Under the pieces are notes generated by a model, which was not told where the DNA came from, did no database searches, and saw only the letters and a program-made list of their open reading frames with translations. DNA of 64,000 nucleotides from Anthopleura xanthogrammica (taxonomy: Eukaryota; Cnidaria; Anthozoa; Actiniaria; Actiniidae): positions 9,639,708 to 9,703,707 of the forward strand of contig OZ025215.1 of assembly GCA_964019055.1 (NCBI GenBank), in the 5' to 3' direction. Below are positions 1 to 9,182 of the stretch, one piece after another. A program made the position numbers and the translations under genes. Position 1 is the first letter of the stretch. The number at the start of each line of letters is the position of its first letter.

Positions 1-773
1 TTTGCAAGGTTTCGACGAATGAATGGACGCTACTTTCATGTAGATTTAGTCTGTCACGGAGTTAGAAGTTTCTTGAATCGCCAAACTCCCTGACCAATAT
101 TGCCTACTCTCCGTAGAGTGATATGCGTCGCTAGGCAATCCCACTTGAAATGCGAATATCTTTATGACCAAATAAGTCTTGAAGTATTCGCGATATTTTT
201 ACATCAATCACGATAGGTAACACATCGTTCATTTTTTTTAAATATTGTAGCAAATGTTTATTTAACTATTTTAAGTACAAAAGGAGAGTAGTTCTGAGGA
301 GACGTAGTCACAGGTGATTGATGATTAAGAGTCTAACAGACATAGCGGTGTCATCAATTCAGTTTCTACTTGACTCGACATGACCCTCTTTTTTCATTAA
401 ACCGAGATGATTCATTCAACTATCTTTTTGCAAGAGCAGTGAATAATCAAAATTTGAATATCTTTCAGCCAAAGTTGCTTGAAACGTTAAACGTTAGTTT
501 TTCAAAAATATTACTTCAGCATCATCAGCAGCATTAAGAATATCTTAATTATTTTTTTCTTCTTCTTGTTCTTCTTCTTGTTCTTCTTCTTGTTCTTCTT
601 CTCCTTCTTCTTCTTCTTGTTCTTCTTCTCCTTCTTCTTCTCCTTCTTCTTCTTCGCACTTCTTCTTCAGTTCACCCCCCATTTTCAAGTTAATAAAGAC
701 CTTATTTTCAAACTTATAATTTTTCTAAAATAATATACTTCGTATTGAGATTGGTTTTCCGTTCGTTTGGATC
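1..773. other. 3' flank of the GPCR cluster; no gene seen
   Basis: I see no credible coding exon here. The stretch at about 555-660 is a CTT/GTT-rich microsatellite (TTC and TTG triplets). Related CTT-rich tracts recur at 4325-4460 and 6735-6830, next to the neighbouring GPCR copies, so they belong to the duplicated unit. Confidence 0.6.
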
Positions 774-1868
774 TTAGTTCACACCGAGTTTCCCGTTATC
801 TATGCCATATTTTCCATGTTCAGAGGTTAGTTCTAAAAGGTTAATATCAGAGTTGTGTTGTGTTGACAGATTTCGTCCTCTTAAAGAAGAACTATTTGCC
901 ACCTTGGACGCCACTAAAAATCTTACCGACCCATATCCAAATATCAGTTTCAAAAATTCTTTTCTGAAAGGTTTGTTCGATATGTTAAAGATGAATGGGT
1001 TGATGGCACTGTTGAGGAAAAGGACATATAGCATACACATATCAACCGAGCGAGGGAGGTTGGTATATATATCAATATGAATCAAAGTTGAAGTTGTAAA
1101 ATAGCACAAAATACATCCACAAGCCAAGGGTAAGACAGTCATGGTGACGTTGATCTCTTCCCTGGAAGGTTTGGCCGGTCCATGAGGTCCAGCATTAAGA
1201 GTCGTAGAAACATTTGCGTTGTGCCCCTTGACCGTTCTGTAGATCTTCCAGTAACAGAAAGCAACTAACGCTGGAAAGACCATGAATCCTGTTTCTGAGG
1301 TGACTCCTAAAGCAATCTCCATGGTGCGGTCAGTGAACGCAGGATAGTACATCAGTCGTCCAGGATAAAACTCAAACACTACTGTGCCGTCAAGAAATGG
1401 CACTAAGACAGCGCACAAGGAAATTATCCAAGTGACAACAATCATTACCATTGCTCGTTTTGGCTTGAAATATTTCTTGTAAAGCTTTGGCTTAACGACG
1501 CAAAAGAATCTGTTTACTGCTATCAGAACTGTAGTGAGAAAAGAACCGTAGATCAATGCAATTCCAAATATTGCAAACACCTGGCCAACATCTCTGCCCA
1601 AAACATCCTTTCCAGTGACGGCTACTGCTATCGTTAAAGGTATTTCAGTTAAAGACATGGTAACGTCAGACATAGCTAGAACTATAAGATAATAATTTGC
1701 GACTTTTCGAAAGGTTGGTGTTTTGTAAAACACATAAAGCACGCAGGAGTTGCCTACGAGGGCTGTCAGTGCTATGAGGACCAGAAAACCAGTTTCAACA
1801 ATGACTAGCCCTAAAGATCTGCTGGCCAGCTCATGTACTAGAATGTCGTTGTGCTTTTTGTTGAACAT
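774..1868 (-). CDS. Rhodopsin-class (class A) GPCR, cluster copy 1
   Basis: Single-exon 364-aa seven-transmembrane receptor, presumably a plasma-membrane receptor signalling through G proteins; the ligand is unknown. Visible class-A landmarks are the TM1 Asn (GN at 39-40), TM2 Asp (SD at 67-68), TM4 Trp at 147 and an NPFIF variant of the TM7 NPxxY motif at 290-294. The DRY motif at the end of TM3 is replaced by NRF (119-121), and no CWxP motif is seen in TM6, so activation switches differ from textbook receptors. It is over 85% identical by eye to the copy at 5087-6142 but has a longer, different C-terminal tail. The start is the first Met of the open frame, and the same MFNKKHN N-terminus is kept in all copies. 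It resembles the melatonin-receptor-like or orphan GPCRs expanded in cnidarians, which is a family-level guess only. Confidence 0.85.
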   Translation of the reverse strand: MFNKKHNDILVHELASRSLGLVIVETGFLVLIALTALVGNSCVLYVFYKTPTFRKVANYYLIVLAMSDVTMSLTEIPLTIAVAVTGKDVLGRDVGQVFAIFGIALIYGSFLTTVLIAVNRFFCVVKPKLYKKYFKPKRAMVMIVVTWIISLCAVLVPFLDGTVVFEFYPGRLMYYPAFTDRTMEIALGVTSETGFMVFPALVAFCYWKIYRTVKGHNANVSTTLNAGPHGPAKPSREEINVTMTVLPLACGCILCYFTTSTLIHIDIYTNLPRSVDMCMLYVLFLNSAINPFIFNISNKPFRKEFLKLIFGYGSVRFLVASKVANSSSLRGRNLSTQHNSDINLLELTSEHGKYGIDNGKLGVN

Positions 1869-2850
1869 GATTAAGATATCTCTTTAGACTTTTGACTGAG
1901 AAAACAAAAATATAGGCTTTGTATTAAGGCTTCCGTGATTGTTTGCCTGTTACTGACCAAGCTTCCTTTTCGATTTCAATTTATACATATCCTTGAAGTG
2001 AATGAGGCAAATTTTCAGCTGGTTGCCAAGGGTACATGAGTTTCGTATTGTTTAAATATAAATGAAATCAGTAGAGTAGCTTTTAAATCACTTCCCTTTC
2101 CATTCTTTCTGAAGTATTATGAAGATTTTCAACGAGGCAGCTTTCCGGTCGTCCGTCATGCCGAGCCAATCGAATGTTCTTTGAAAACTCGCAGCTACTT
2201 GTGCACATAGCAGTTATAACGTAACTGAATTACTACTTTCACACTGATTTCAGACCAGATGTCACTGAAATCCAAAAATAAGATTTTCAATTTAAGTCTC
2301 ATCACGTTATTTCATTTGGTTGAGTCAGGTAATTGATTAACACTTATTGACTGGCACCGAGGGAAACAGTGTGTTTTGTGGTCCCGAGACGACGATGTTT
2401 TGTTTTATACAAACTGTCTAAAAACACAAAAAATATTCGAATTTTTTAATCATTTGACATTAAAAACTTAGGGAAAGTTAGTTTTCCGGTGAAATCACTT
2501 CCTGTTTTGTTATTTCCCGGTAGATAACATATTGTTGCCCGCTGCGAACCGTTGCCGGGGAAATATCGAAATTTGTTCACGTTCACGTGATACCCTCTCG
2601 CCCAATCAGAGCACGAGAAAAAATAGACGACTATGACAGTTTGTATATAACAATTCGCTTAATGCCCCTGCACCTGCCATCAGCTATCTGCTATTTGGTT
2701 GCAAAGCGTACATGAGTTTCGTATTGTTTAAAGATCAATCGACTCGGTAGGATAGCTTTTAATTCACTGACATCAATATCCTGTTTCAAGGACTTTATGA
2801 ACATTTTCAACGAGGCAGGCCTCCGTTGGACCATTAATGCCAAGCCAATC
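1869..2850. other. Duplicated upstream region of GPCR copy 1
   Basis: No gene is seen. The sequence at about 1869-2340 is repeated, diverged, upstream of copies 2 (6143-6560) and 3 (8113-8720), so the tandem unit includes the putative 5' regulatory DNA. Part of the same unit appears again at 2690-2850, where it is cut by the LINE. The stretch 2340-2680 carries a short repeat also present near 6560-6660. Confidence 0.6.
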
Positions 2851-2851
2851 A

Positions 2852-2882
<31 letters not shown>

Positions 2883-4206
2883 TAAAAATGCTTATATAGC
2901 GCACTATACATAGTCTCAGTGCGCTTTACAGAGACGAAAAATAAATTAAAATTTAAAACATCAAAGATGTTTAAGAAAGAATTAAAATAAAGTCATAATA
3001 AAAGTCATAGTGTTCTTATTTGGGGAAAAGGTACGTCTTCAGTTTAGTTTTAAAAGTTGCCAGTGAAGGCTGGTTCTTGATATCCTCAGGAAGAATGTTC
3101 CAAAGACGCGGAGCGGCATGCTCAAAACGTCGATCACCATAGGACGAGGTTCTAGATGATGGGATCTTCAGTAAGTTCTTAGCTGAAGAGCGAAGTGTTC
3201 GAGAAGGCGTGTACTCTGTTAACAGTCCAGACAAATATGGTGGTGACAAACCATTAAGCACCTTATATGTGAGCAGTAAGATCTTGTACTGAATACGAAG
3301 GTGTACTGGCAGCCAGTGTAGATCTTTAAAAATGGCTGTTATGCTATCACGGGGCTTCGCACCAACCACTAACCGTGCTGCAGTGTTTTGTATTCTTTGT
3401 AAGTTGTTTAGGTCAGTAGACGGCAGGCCATACAGAATGCTATTACAATGATCGAGCCTTGAGCTAATAAAGGCATGTACGTGTTCACGAGGTAACGACG
3501 AATTCGGCCCAGATTGCGTAGGGCTGCAGAAGAGGCTTTGCAAACGTTCTTGATATGTGTACGGAAATCGAGTTTGGAGTCAAATACGACTCCAAGGTCA
3601 CGTACTTCATGTGAGAGTTCGATGGACTCGTCCCCAATGTCTATTGACGAGATACTTGATGGTTCTTTCACAAATCTCGAAGAAAACTGTATGATCTCAG
3701 TTTTACCTGGATTTGATTGCAACTTGTTATTCATATTCCAGTGGAAGATATCATTAATGCAAGCACGTAACCTTTGGAGTGCTGGTGATCTCCCATCACG
3801 GTTCACAGCGATGTAAAGTTGCGTGTCGTCAGCGTAAATCATACAGTTCAGATCATGGCTCTTGACTATGTCTTCGATAGGAGAGGTATACAGCAAGAAC
3901 AGCAATGGTCCAAGAACTGAACCCTGAGCTACACCATACTTGATTGGAATTGGTGTTGATATAGAATCATTGATCTTGACAACTTGTGAACGGTAAGTTA
4001 TATAAGAAGAGAGCCAGTCAAGTGCTGTACCAGAAATGCCAAAGCTACCATGCAGACGGTCTAGAAGTATACGATGGTCAATGGTGTCAAATGCTGCTGA
4101 CAGGTCAAGGAGTACAAGCACCATTTCGCTTTGGTTGTCCAATGCTCTCAGAATATCATTGGTGACTTTTACAAGGGCGGTCTCATATACCATGTGCATA
4201 TACCAG
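2851..4206 (-). mobile_element. 5'-truncated CR1/L2-like LINE (reverse transcriptase remnant)
   Basis: On the minus strand, 4217-3408 encodes the palm part of a non-LTR reverse transcriptase: an LLDLSAAFDTIDH block, the AQGSVLGP block and the catalytic YADD box. A second frame, 3543-3016, continues with the typical C-terminus of these elements (about LWNILPEDI, then FKTKLKTYLF) and a stop. The two frames overlap around 3500, so there is at least one frameshift. The endonuclease domain and the 5' half are missing. The 3' end, at 2851-2935 in plus coordinates, has a GCGC-stemmed hairpin and an (AAT)n tail, as expected for CR1/L2 elements. It interrupts the duplicated GPCR upstream unit, which resumes at about 4240. 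It is a dead copy. Confidence 0.88.
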
Positions 4207-4236
4207 CAAGAGAGCATAAATATTTATGCTCTCTTG
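4207..4236. repeat. Perfect 30-bp palindrome at the LINE 5' junction
   Basis: The sequence from 4207 to 4236 equals its own reverse complement over all 30 bases, centred on AATATT. It sits exactly where the truncated LINE stops and the host repeat resumes. Confidence 0.9.
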
Positions 4237-5086
4237 ATACCAGTTATAATTACTGCTTTCATTTCATACCAGGTGTCACTTATTTCCTTAAGGATAGTTA
4301 TTATATTTGGTCGAGTCAGGTAATTTTTCTTGTTCTTCTTGTTCTAGTTCGAATTTTTCTTGTTCTGGTTCGAATTCTTCTTGTTCTGGTTCGAATTTTT
4401 CTTGTTCTTATTGGTCTTCTTGTTCTTCTTGTTCTTCTTCCTCTTCTTCTTCTTTCTCTTCTTCAGTTTCATTCTGTTTCGCGAACTTTGCTCAGTTAAT
4501 TATGTAATTGAATGATAAATACTTGATTGACAATGATTGACGTAATGCATATACATGTCTTAAGTTTCACGTTTAGAATTATTATATTTAGCTTGTATTC
4601 GTGACAATAAGTTAGTGCTAACCAGTAGATCAACACGTAAAGAGCTAATCAGGATCGATCATATACGTATTTCAAAGATTAGGACACCCGCCACAGAAGT
4701 AAGTACCAATGTGTACATTCGTATGTTTAAGTCATTATATTATATAAAAGTAACTGTATGTTTGTATCCTTAGATCGAATAATCACTGATCAGAACCAAT
4801 AATAGTAAAGAAGCAGTATTAGCCGTGCTTGCCATGTTTGCTAGTTGATTATACGATTTGTGGCGTCCAGAGAACTGATTTCTTCAACGTAACACATTCT
4901 TCTGCTTTTGCTTCTTCTTCTGTCCCAATTCTCCACTTTCTCCTCGTTCCTGAGCTAATGATTTTCCAATAGTTTGCACTTACACTAGTTTATGTAAATT
5001 TCTAGTTTGTAACTGTATAAGTTCTAATCCTTTCAGTTACCTCTCGGATATTTTTTATCATAGTTCACCGTTCACCTATCAACATG
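4237..5086. other. Inter-GPCR spacer with TTC/TTG microsatellite
   Basis: No gene is seen. The CTT-rich tract at 4325-4460 and the segment at 4890-5040 match the sequence 3' of GPCR copy 3 (6735-7030). The roughly 400 bp between them (4490-4890) are absent from that copy and look like an insertion of unknown origin. Confidence 0.5.
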
Positions 5087-6142
5087 CTAGAGCGGTATAT
5101 GGTTGATATCAGAGTTATGTCTTAAGCTATGTACTGACAGATTTTTTCCTTCCCTAAAAAGACTATTGCCCACTTTGGGTGCCTCTGAAACTTTTGCCGA
5201 CACATCATATCCAAATATCAGTTTCAAAAATTCTTTTCTGAAAGGTTTGTTCGATATGTTAAAGATGAATGGGTTGATGGCACTGTTGAGAAACATCAGG
5301 TAGATAATGAACATATCAGCCAAGCGAGGAAGGTTGAAATATACATCAATATGAACCAAAGTTGAAGTTGTAAAATAGCACAAAATACATCCACAAGCCA
5401 AGGGTAAGACAGTCATGGTGACGTTGATCTCTTCCCTGGAAGGTTTGGCCGGTCCATGAGGTCCAGCATTAAGAGTCGTAGAAACATTTGCGTTGTGTCC
5501 CTTGACCGTTCTGTAGATTTTCCAGTAACAGAATACCACTAACGCTGGAAAGAACAAGAATCCTATGTACACGATGGTTTCTACAACAGTCTCCATAGTG
5601 TGGTCAGTGAACGCGGGATAGTACATCAGTCGTCCAGGATAAAACTCAAACACCACTGTGCCGTCAAGAAATGGCACTAAGATAGCGCACAAGGAAATTA
5701 CCCAAGTGACACCAATCATTACCATTGCTCGTTTTGGCTTGAAATATTTCTTGTAAAGCTTTGGCTTAACGACGCAAAAGAATCTGTTTACTGCTATAAG
5801 AACTGTAGTGAGAAGAGAACCGTATATCAATGCCATTCCAAATGTTGCGAACACCATGCCAACATCTCTGCCCAAAACATCCTTTCCAGTGACGGCTACT
5901 GCTATCGTTAAAGGTATTTCAGTTAAAGACATGGTAACGTCAGACATAGCTAGAACTATAAGATAGTAATTGGCGACTTTACGAAAGGTTGGTGTTTTGT
6001 AAAACACATAAAGCACGCAGGAGTTGCCTACGAGGGCTGTCAGTGCTATGAGGACCAGTAAACCAGTTTCAACAATGACTAGCCCTAAAGATCTGTTGGC
6101 CAGCTCATGTACTAGAATGTCGTTGTGCTTTTTGTTGAACAT
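5087..6142 (-). CDS. Rhodopsin-class GPCR, cluster copy 2
   Basis: Intact single-exon 351-aa paralogue of the receptor at 774-1868, with the same landmarks: GNS in TM1, SD in TM2, NRF instead of DRY, TM4 Trp and NPFIF in TM7. Differences from copy 1 cluster around TM5 and extracellular loop 2, TM7 and the C-terminal tail, the usual ligand-facing and coupling regions. The tail (about residues 312-351) closely matches the broken copy 3, so the duplication history is mosaic. Expected at the plasma membrane; ligand unknown. Start chosen as the conserved first Met. Confidence 0.85.
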   Translation of the reverse strand: MFNKKHNDILVHELANRSLGLVIVETGLLVLIALTALVGNSCVLYVFYKTPTFRKVANYYLIVLAMSDVTMSLTEIPLTIAVAVTGKDVLGRDVGMVFATFGMALIYGSLLTTVLIAVNRFFCVVKPKLYKKYFKPKRAMVMIGVTWVISLCAILVPFLDGTVVFEFYPGRLMYYPAFTDHTMETVVETIVYIGFLFFPALVVFCYWKIYRTVKGHNANVSTTLNAGPHGPAKPSREEINVTMTVLPLACGCILCYFTTSTLVHIDVYFNLPRLADMFIIYLMFLNSAINPFIFNISNKPFRKEFLKLIFGYDVSAKVSEAPKVGNSLFREGKNLSVHSLRHNSDINHIPL

Positions 6143-7057
6143 GATTTAAATATCTCTTTAGACTTTTGACTGTGAAAACAAAAATGTAGGCTTTGTATTA
6201 AGGCGTCCGTGATTGTTTGCCTGTTACTGACCAAGCTTCTTTTTCGATCTCAATTTATACATATCCTTGAAGTGAATGAGGCAAATTTTCAGCTGGTTGC
6301 CAAGGGTACTTGAGTTTCGTATTGTTTAAAGATAAATAAAAATCGGTAGGGTAGCTTTTAAATCACTTCCCTTTACATCCTTTCTGAAGTATTCTGAAGA
6401 TTTTCAACGAGGCAGCTCTCCGGTCGTCCGTCATGCCGAGCCAATCGAATGTTCTTCGAAAACTTGCAGCTACTTGTGCACATAGCAGTTATAACGTAAC
6501 TGAATTACTGCTTTCACATTTCTCATCACGTTATTTCATTTGGTTGAGTCACTTAATTGATTAACGCTTATTGACTGGGACCGAGGAAAACAGTGTGCTT
6601 TGTGATCCCGAGACGACGATGTTTCCCTAGGCGTAGTGTTTTGTTATATACCAACTGTCTAAGAACACAAAAAAATATTCGAATTTTTTAATTATTTGAC
6701 ATTAAAAAGTTAGAAAAAGTTAGAAAAAAGTTAGAAAAAGTTCCGGTTCTTCTTGTTCTTCTTGTTCTTCTTGTTCTTCTTGTTCTTCTTGTTCTTCCTC
6801 TTCTTCTTCTTCTTTCTCTTCTTCAGTTTCATTCTTCTGCTTTTGCTTCTTCTTCTGTCCCAATTTTCCACTTTCTCCTCGTTCCTGAGCTAAGGATTTT
6901 CCAATAGTTTGCACTTACACGAGTTTATGTAAATTTCTAGTTTGTAACTGTACTGATAAATTCGTCTTCTGGTTGTAGCAATGTCCACACGAAGTTCTAA
7001 TCCTGTCAGTTGCCTCTCGGATATTTTTTCATAGTTCACCGTTCACCTATCAACATG
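6143..7057. other. Duplicated upstream/3'-flanking unit between GPCR copies 2 and 3
   Basis: No credible gene. 6143-6560 parallels 1869-2340 and 8113-8720. A TTC/TTG microsatellite occupies about 6735-6830. The open frame on the minus strand across it is only repeat-encoded poly-Glu and is not a gene. Confidence 0.6.
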
Positions 7058-8112
7058 CTAGAGCGGTATATGGTTGATATCAGAGTTATGTCTTAAGCTA
7101 TGTACTGACAGATTTTTTCCTTCCCTAAAAAGACTATTGCCCACTTTGGGTGCCTCTGAAACTTTTGCCGACACATCATATCCAAATATCAGTTTCAAAA
7201 ATTCTTTTCTGAAAGATTTGTTAGATATGTTAAAGATGAATGGGTTGATGGCACTGTTGAGGAAAAGGACATATAGCATACACATATCAGCCGAGCGAGG
7301 GAGGTTGAAATATACATCAATATGAACCAAAGTTGAAGTTGTAAAATAGCACAAAATACATCCACAAGCCAAGGGTAAGACAGTCATGGTGACGTTGATC
7401 TCTTCCCTGGAAGGTTTGGCCGGTCCATGAGGTCCAGCATTAAGAGTCGTAGAAACATTTGCGTTGTGTCCCTTGACCGTTCTGTAGATCTTCCAGTAAC
7501 AGAATACCACTAACGCTGGAAAGAACAGGAATCCTGTTTGTGCAGTGACTCCTAAACAATCTCCATAGTGTGGTCAGTGAACGCGGGATAGTACATCAGT
7601 CGTCCAGGATAAAACTCAAACACCACTGTGCCGTCAAGAAATGGCACTAAGACAGCGCACAAGGAAATTACCCAAGTGACAACAATCATTACCATTGCTC
7701 GTTTTGGCTTGAAATATTTCTTGTAAAGCTTTGGCTTAACGACGCAAAAGAATCTGTTTACTGCTATCAGAACTGTAGTAAGAAGAGAACCGTAGATCAA
7801 TGCAATTCCAAATGTTGCAAACACTTGGCCAACATCTCTGCCCAAAACATCCCTTCCGGTGACGGCTACTGCTATCGTTAAAGGTATTTCAGTTAAAGAC
7901 ATGGTAACGTCAGACATAGCTAGAACTATAAGATAATAATTGGCGACTTTACGAAAGGTTGGTGTTTTGTAAAACACATAAAGCACGCAGGAGTTGCCTA
8001 CGAAAGCTGTCAGTGCTATGAGGACCAGTAAACCAGTTTCAACAATGACTAGCCCTAAAGATCTGTTGGCCAGCTCATGTACTAGAATTTCGTTGTGCTT
8101 TTTGTTGAACAT
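7058..8112 (-). pseudogene. Rhodopsin-class GPCR, cluster copy 3 (frameshifted)
   Basis: Third paralogue. 8112-7552 encodes the N-terminus through extracellular loop 2 (MFNKKHN start, SD, NRF and TM4 Trp all present), then the frame terminates. 7510-7058 resumes in another frame from TM5 to the C-terminus, including NPFIF. Aligned to copy 1, the break is a single-base deletion near 7554 in the codons after FTDHTMEI (AAAGCAATC in copy 1, AAACAATC here). Otherwise the sequence is well preserved, so the loss is recent, or this is an assembly or sequencing error. Confidence 0.8.
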
Positions 8113-8182
8113 GATTTAAATATCTCTTTAGACTTTTGACTGAGAAAACAAAAGTATAGGCTTCGTATTAGGCTTCCGCGAT

Positions 8183-8370
8183 TGTTTGCTTGTTTGTTTG
8201 CTTGTTTGTTTGCTTGTTTGCTTGTTTGCTTGTTTGCTTGTTTGCTTGTTTGCTTGTTTGCTTGTTTGCTTGTTTGCTTGTTTGCTTGTTTGTTTGCTTG
8301 TTTGCTTGTTTGTTTGTTTGCTTGTTTGTTTGCTTGTTTGTTTGCTTGTTTGTTTGCTTGTTTGTTTGAT
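8183..8370. repeat. 8-bp-unit minisatellite (GCTTGTTT type)
   Basis: About 190 bp of alternating GCTT and GTTT tetramers. It lies just upstream of GPCR copy 3 on the minus strand, exactly where copies 1 and 2 have a short unexpanded motif (GTTTGCCTGTTACTGAC). The open frames across it in several phases are repeat artefacts. Confidence 0.9.
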
Positions 8371-8729
8371 TTCAATTTATACATATCCTTGAAGTGAATA
8401 AAGCAAATTTTCAGCTGCTTGCCAAGGGTACATGAGTTTCGTATTGTTAAAAGATAAGTGAAATCGTTAGGATAGCTTTTAAATCACTTCCCTCAATATC
8501 CTTTTTGCAAGTATTATGAAGATCTTTAACTTATAGGTATCCCTGCGGTTGTCCAATATGCCGAGGCAATCGAATGTTCTTTGAAAACTCACAGCTACTT
8601 GTGCACATAGCAGTTATAACTGAATTACTGCTTTCACATTTCAGACCAGGTGTCACTGAAATCCAAGAATAATATTCTCAATTTAAGTCTCATCACATTA
8701 TTTCATTTGGTGGAGTAAGGTAATTTGCT

Positions 8730-8887
8730 TTATTACACATTTAGGGTCGATATCCGTGAAAAAAAGCCGTGAATAAAAACCATATCAGTGAAGTGATACG
8801 ATATCACTTCACGGTAAACGGTAAACTGATATTTATGACAATAAAATATTTCTTGTGTGTTATGTATCGACCCTAAATGTGTAATAA
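8730..8887. mobile_element. Foldback (MITE-like) element, 158 bp
   Basis: The first and last 23 bp (8730-8752 and 8865-8887) are perfect inverted repeats. The interior has a second hairpin around a GTGAAGTGAT arm. No coding capacity. It separates the upstream unit of copy 3 from the GPCR stump at 8988, so it or a linked rearrangement probably truncated the fourth copy. Confidence 0.75.
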
Positions 8888-8987
8888 ACAAATTATTATA
8901 TGTTAAGAGCCTGATATCGTTTTTGTTCACTCGCTTTCCGTATCTTGTCCGCGATATGATACTGGAAACTCGTGAATAAAAACGATA

Positions 8988-9182
8988 TCAACGAACTATA
9001 AGATAGTAATTGGCGACTTTACTAAAGGATGATGTTTTGTAAAACACATAAAGCACGCAGGAGTTGCCTACGAAAGCTGTCAGTGCTATGAAAACCAAAA
9101 AACCAGTTCCAACAATGACTTGCCCTAAAGATCTGTTGGCCAACTCATGTGCTAGAATTTCGTTGTGCTTTTTGTTGAACAT
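8988..9182 (-). pseudogene. GPCR N-terminal stump (cluster copy 4)
   Basis: 64 codons matching residues 1 to about 63 of the cluster GPCRs (MFNKKHN start, GNS in TM1, VANYYLIV). The sequence is then replaced by unrelated DNA. Everything from TM2 onwards is missing, so this cannot be a functional receptor. A diverged version of the usual upstream flank follows at 9183-9300. Confidence 0.85.

Noticed and set aside
6720..6914. Minus-strand poly-Glu protein
   Set aside because: Entirely encoded by the CTT microsatellite; no start context or homologue in the equivalent position of other copies.
8082..8397. Open frames of Lys-Gln-Ala-Asn or Cys-Leu-Phe-Ala repeats
   Set aside because: Translation of the 8-bp minisatellite in several frames on both strands, an artefact.
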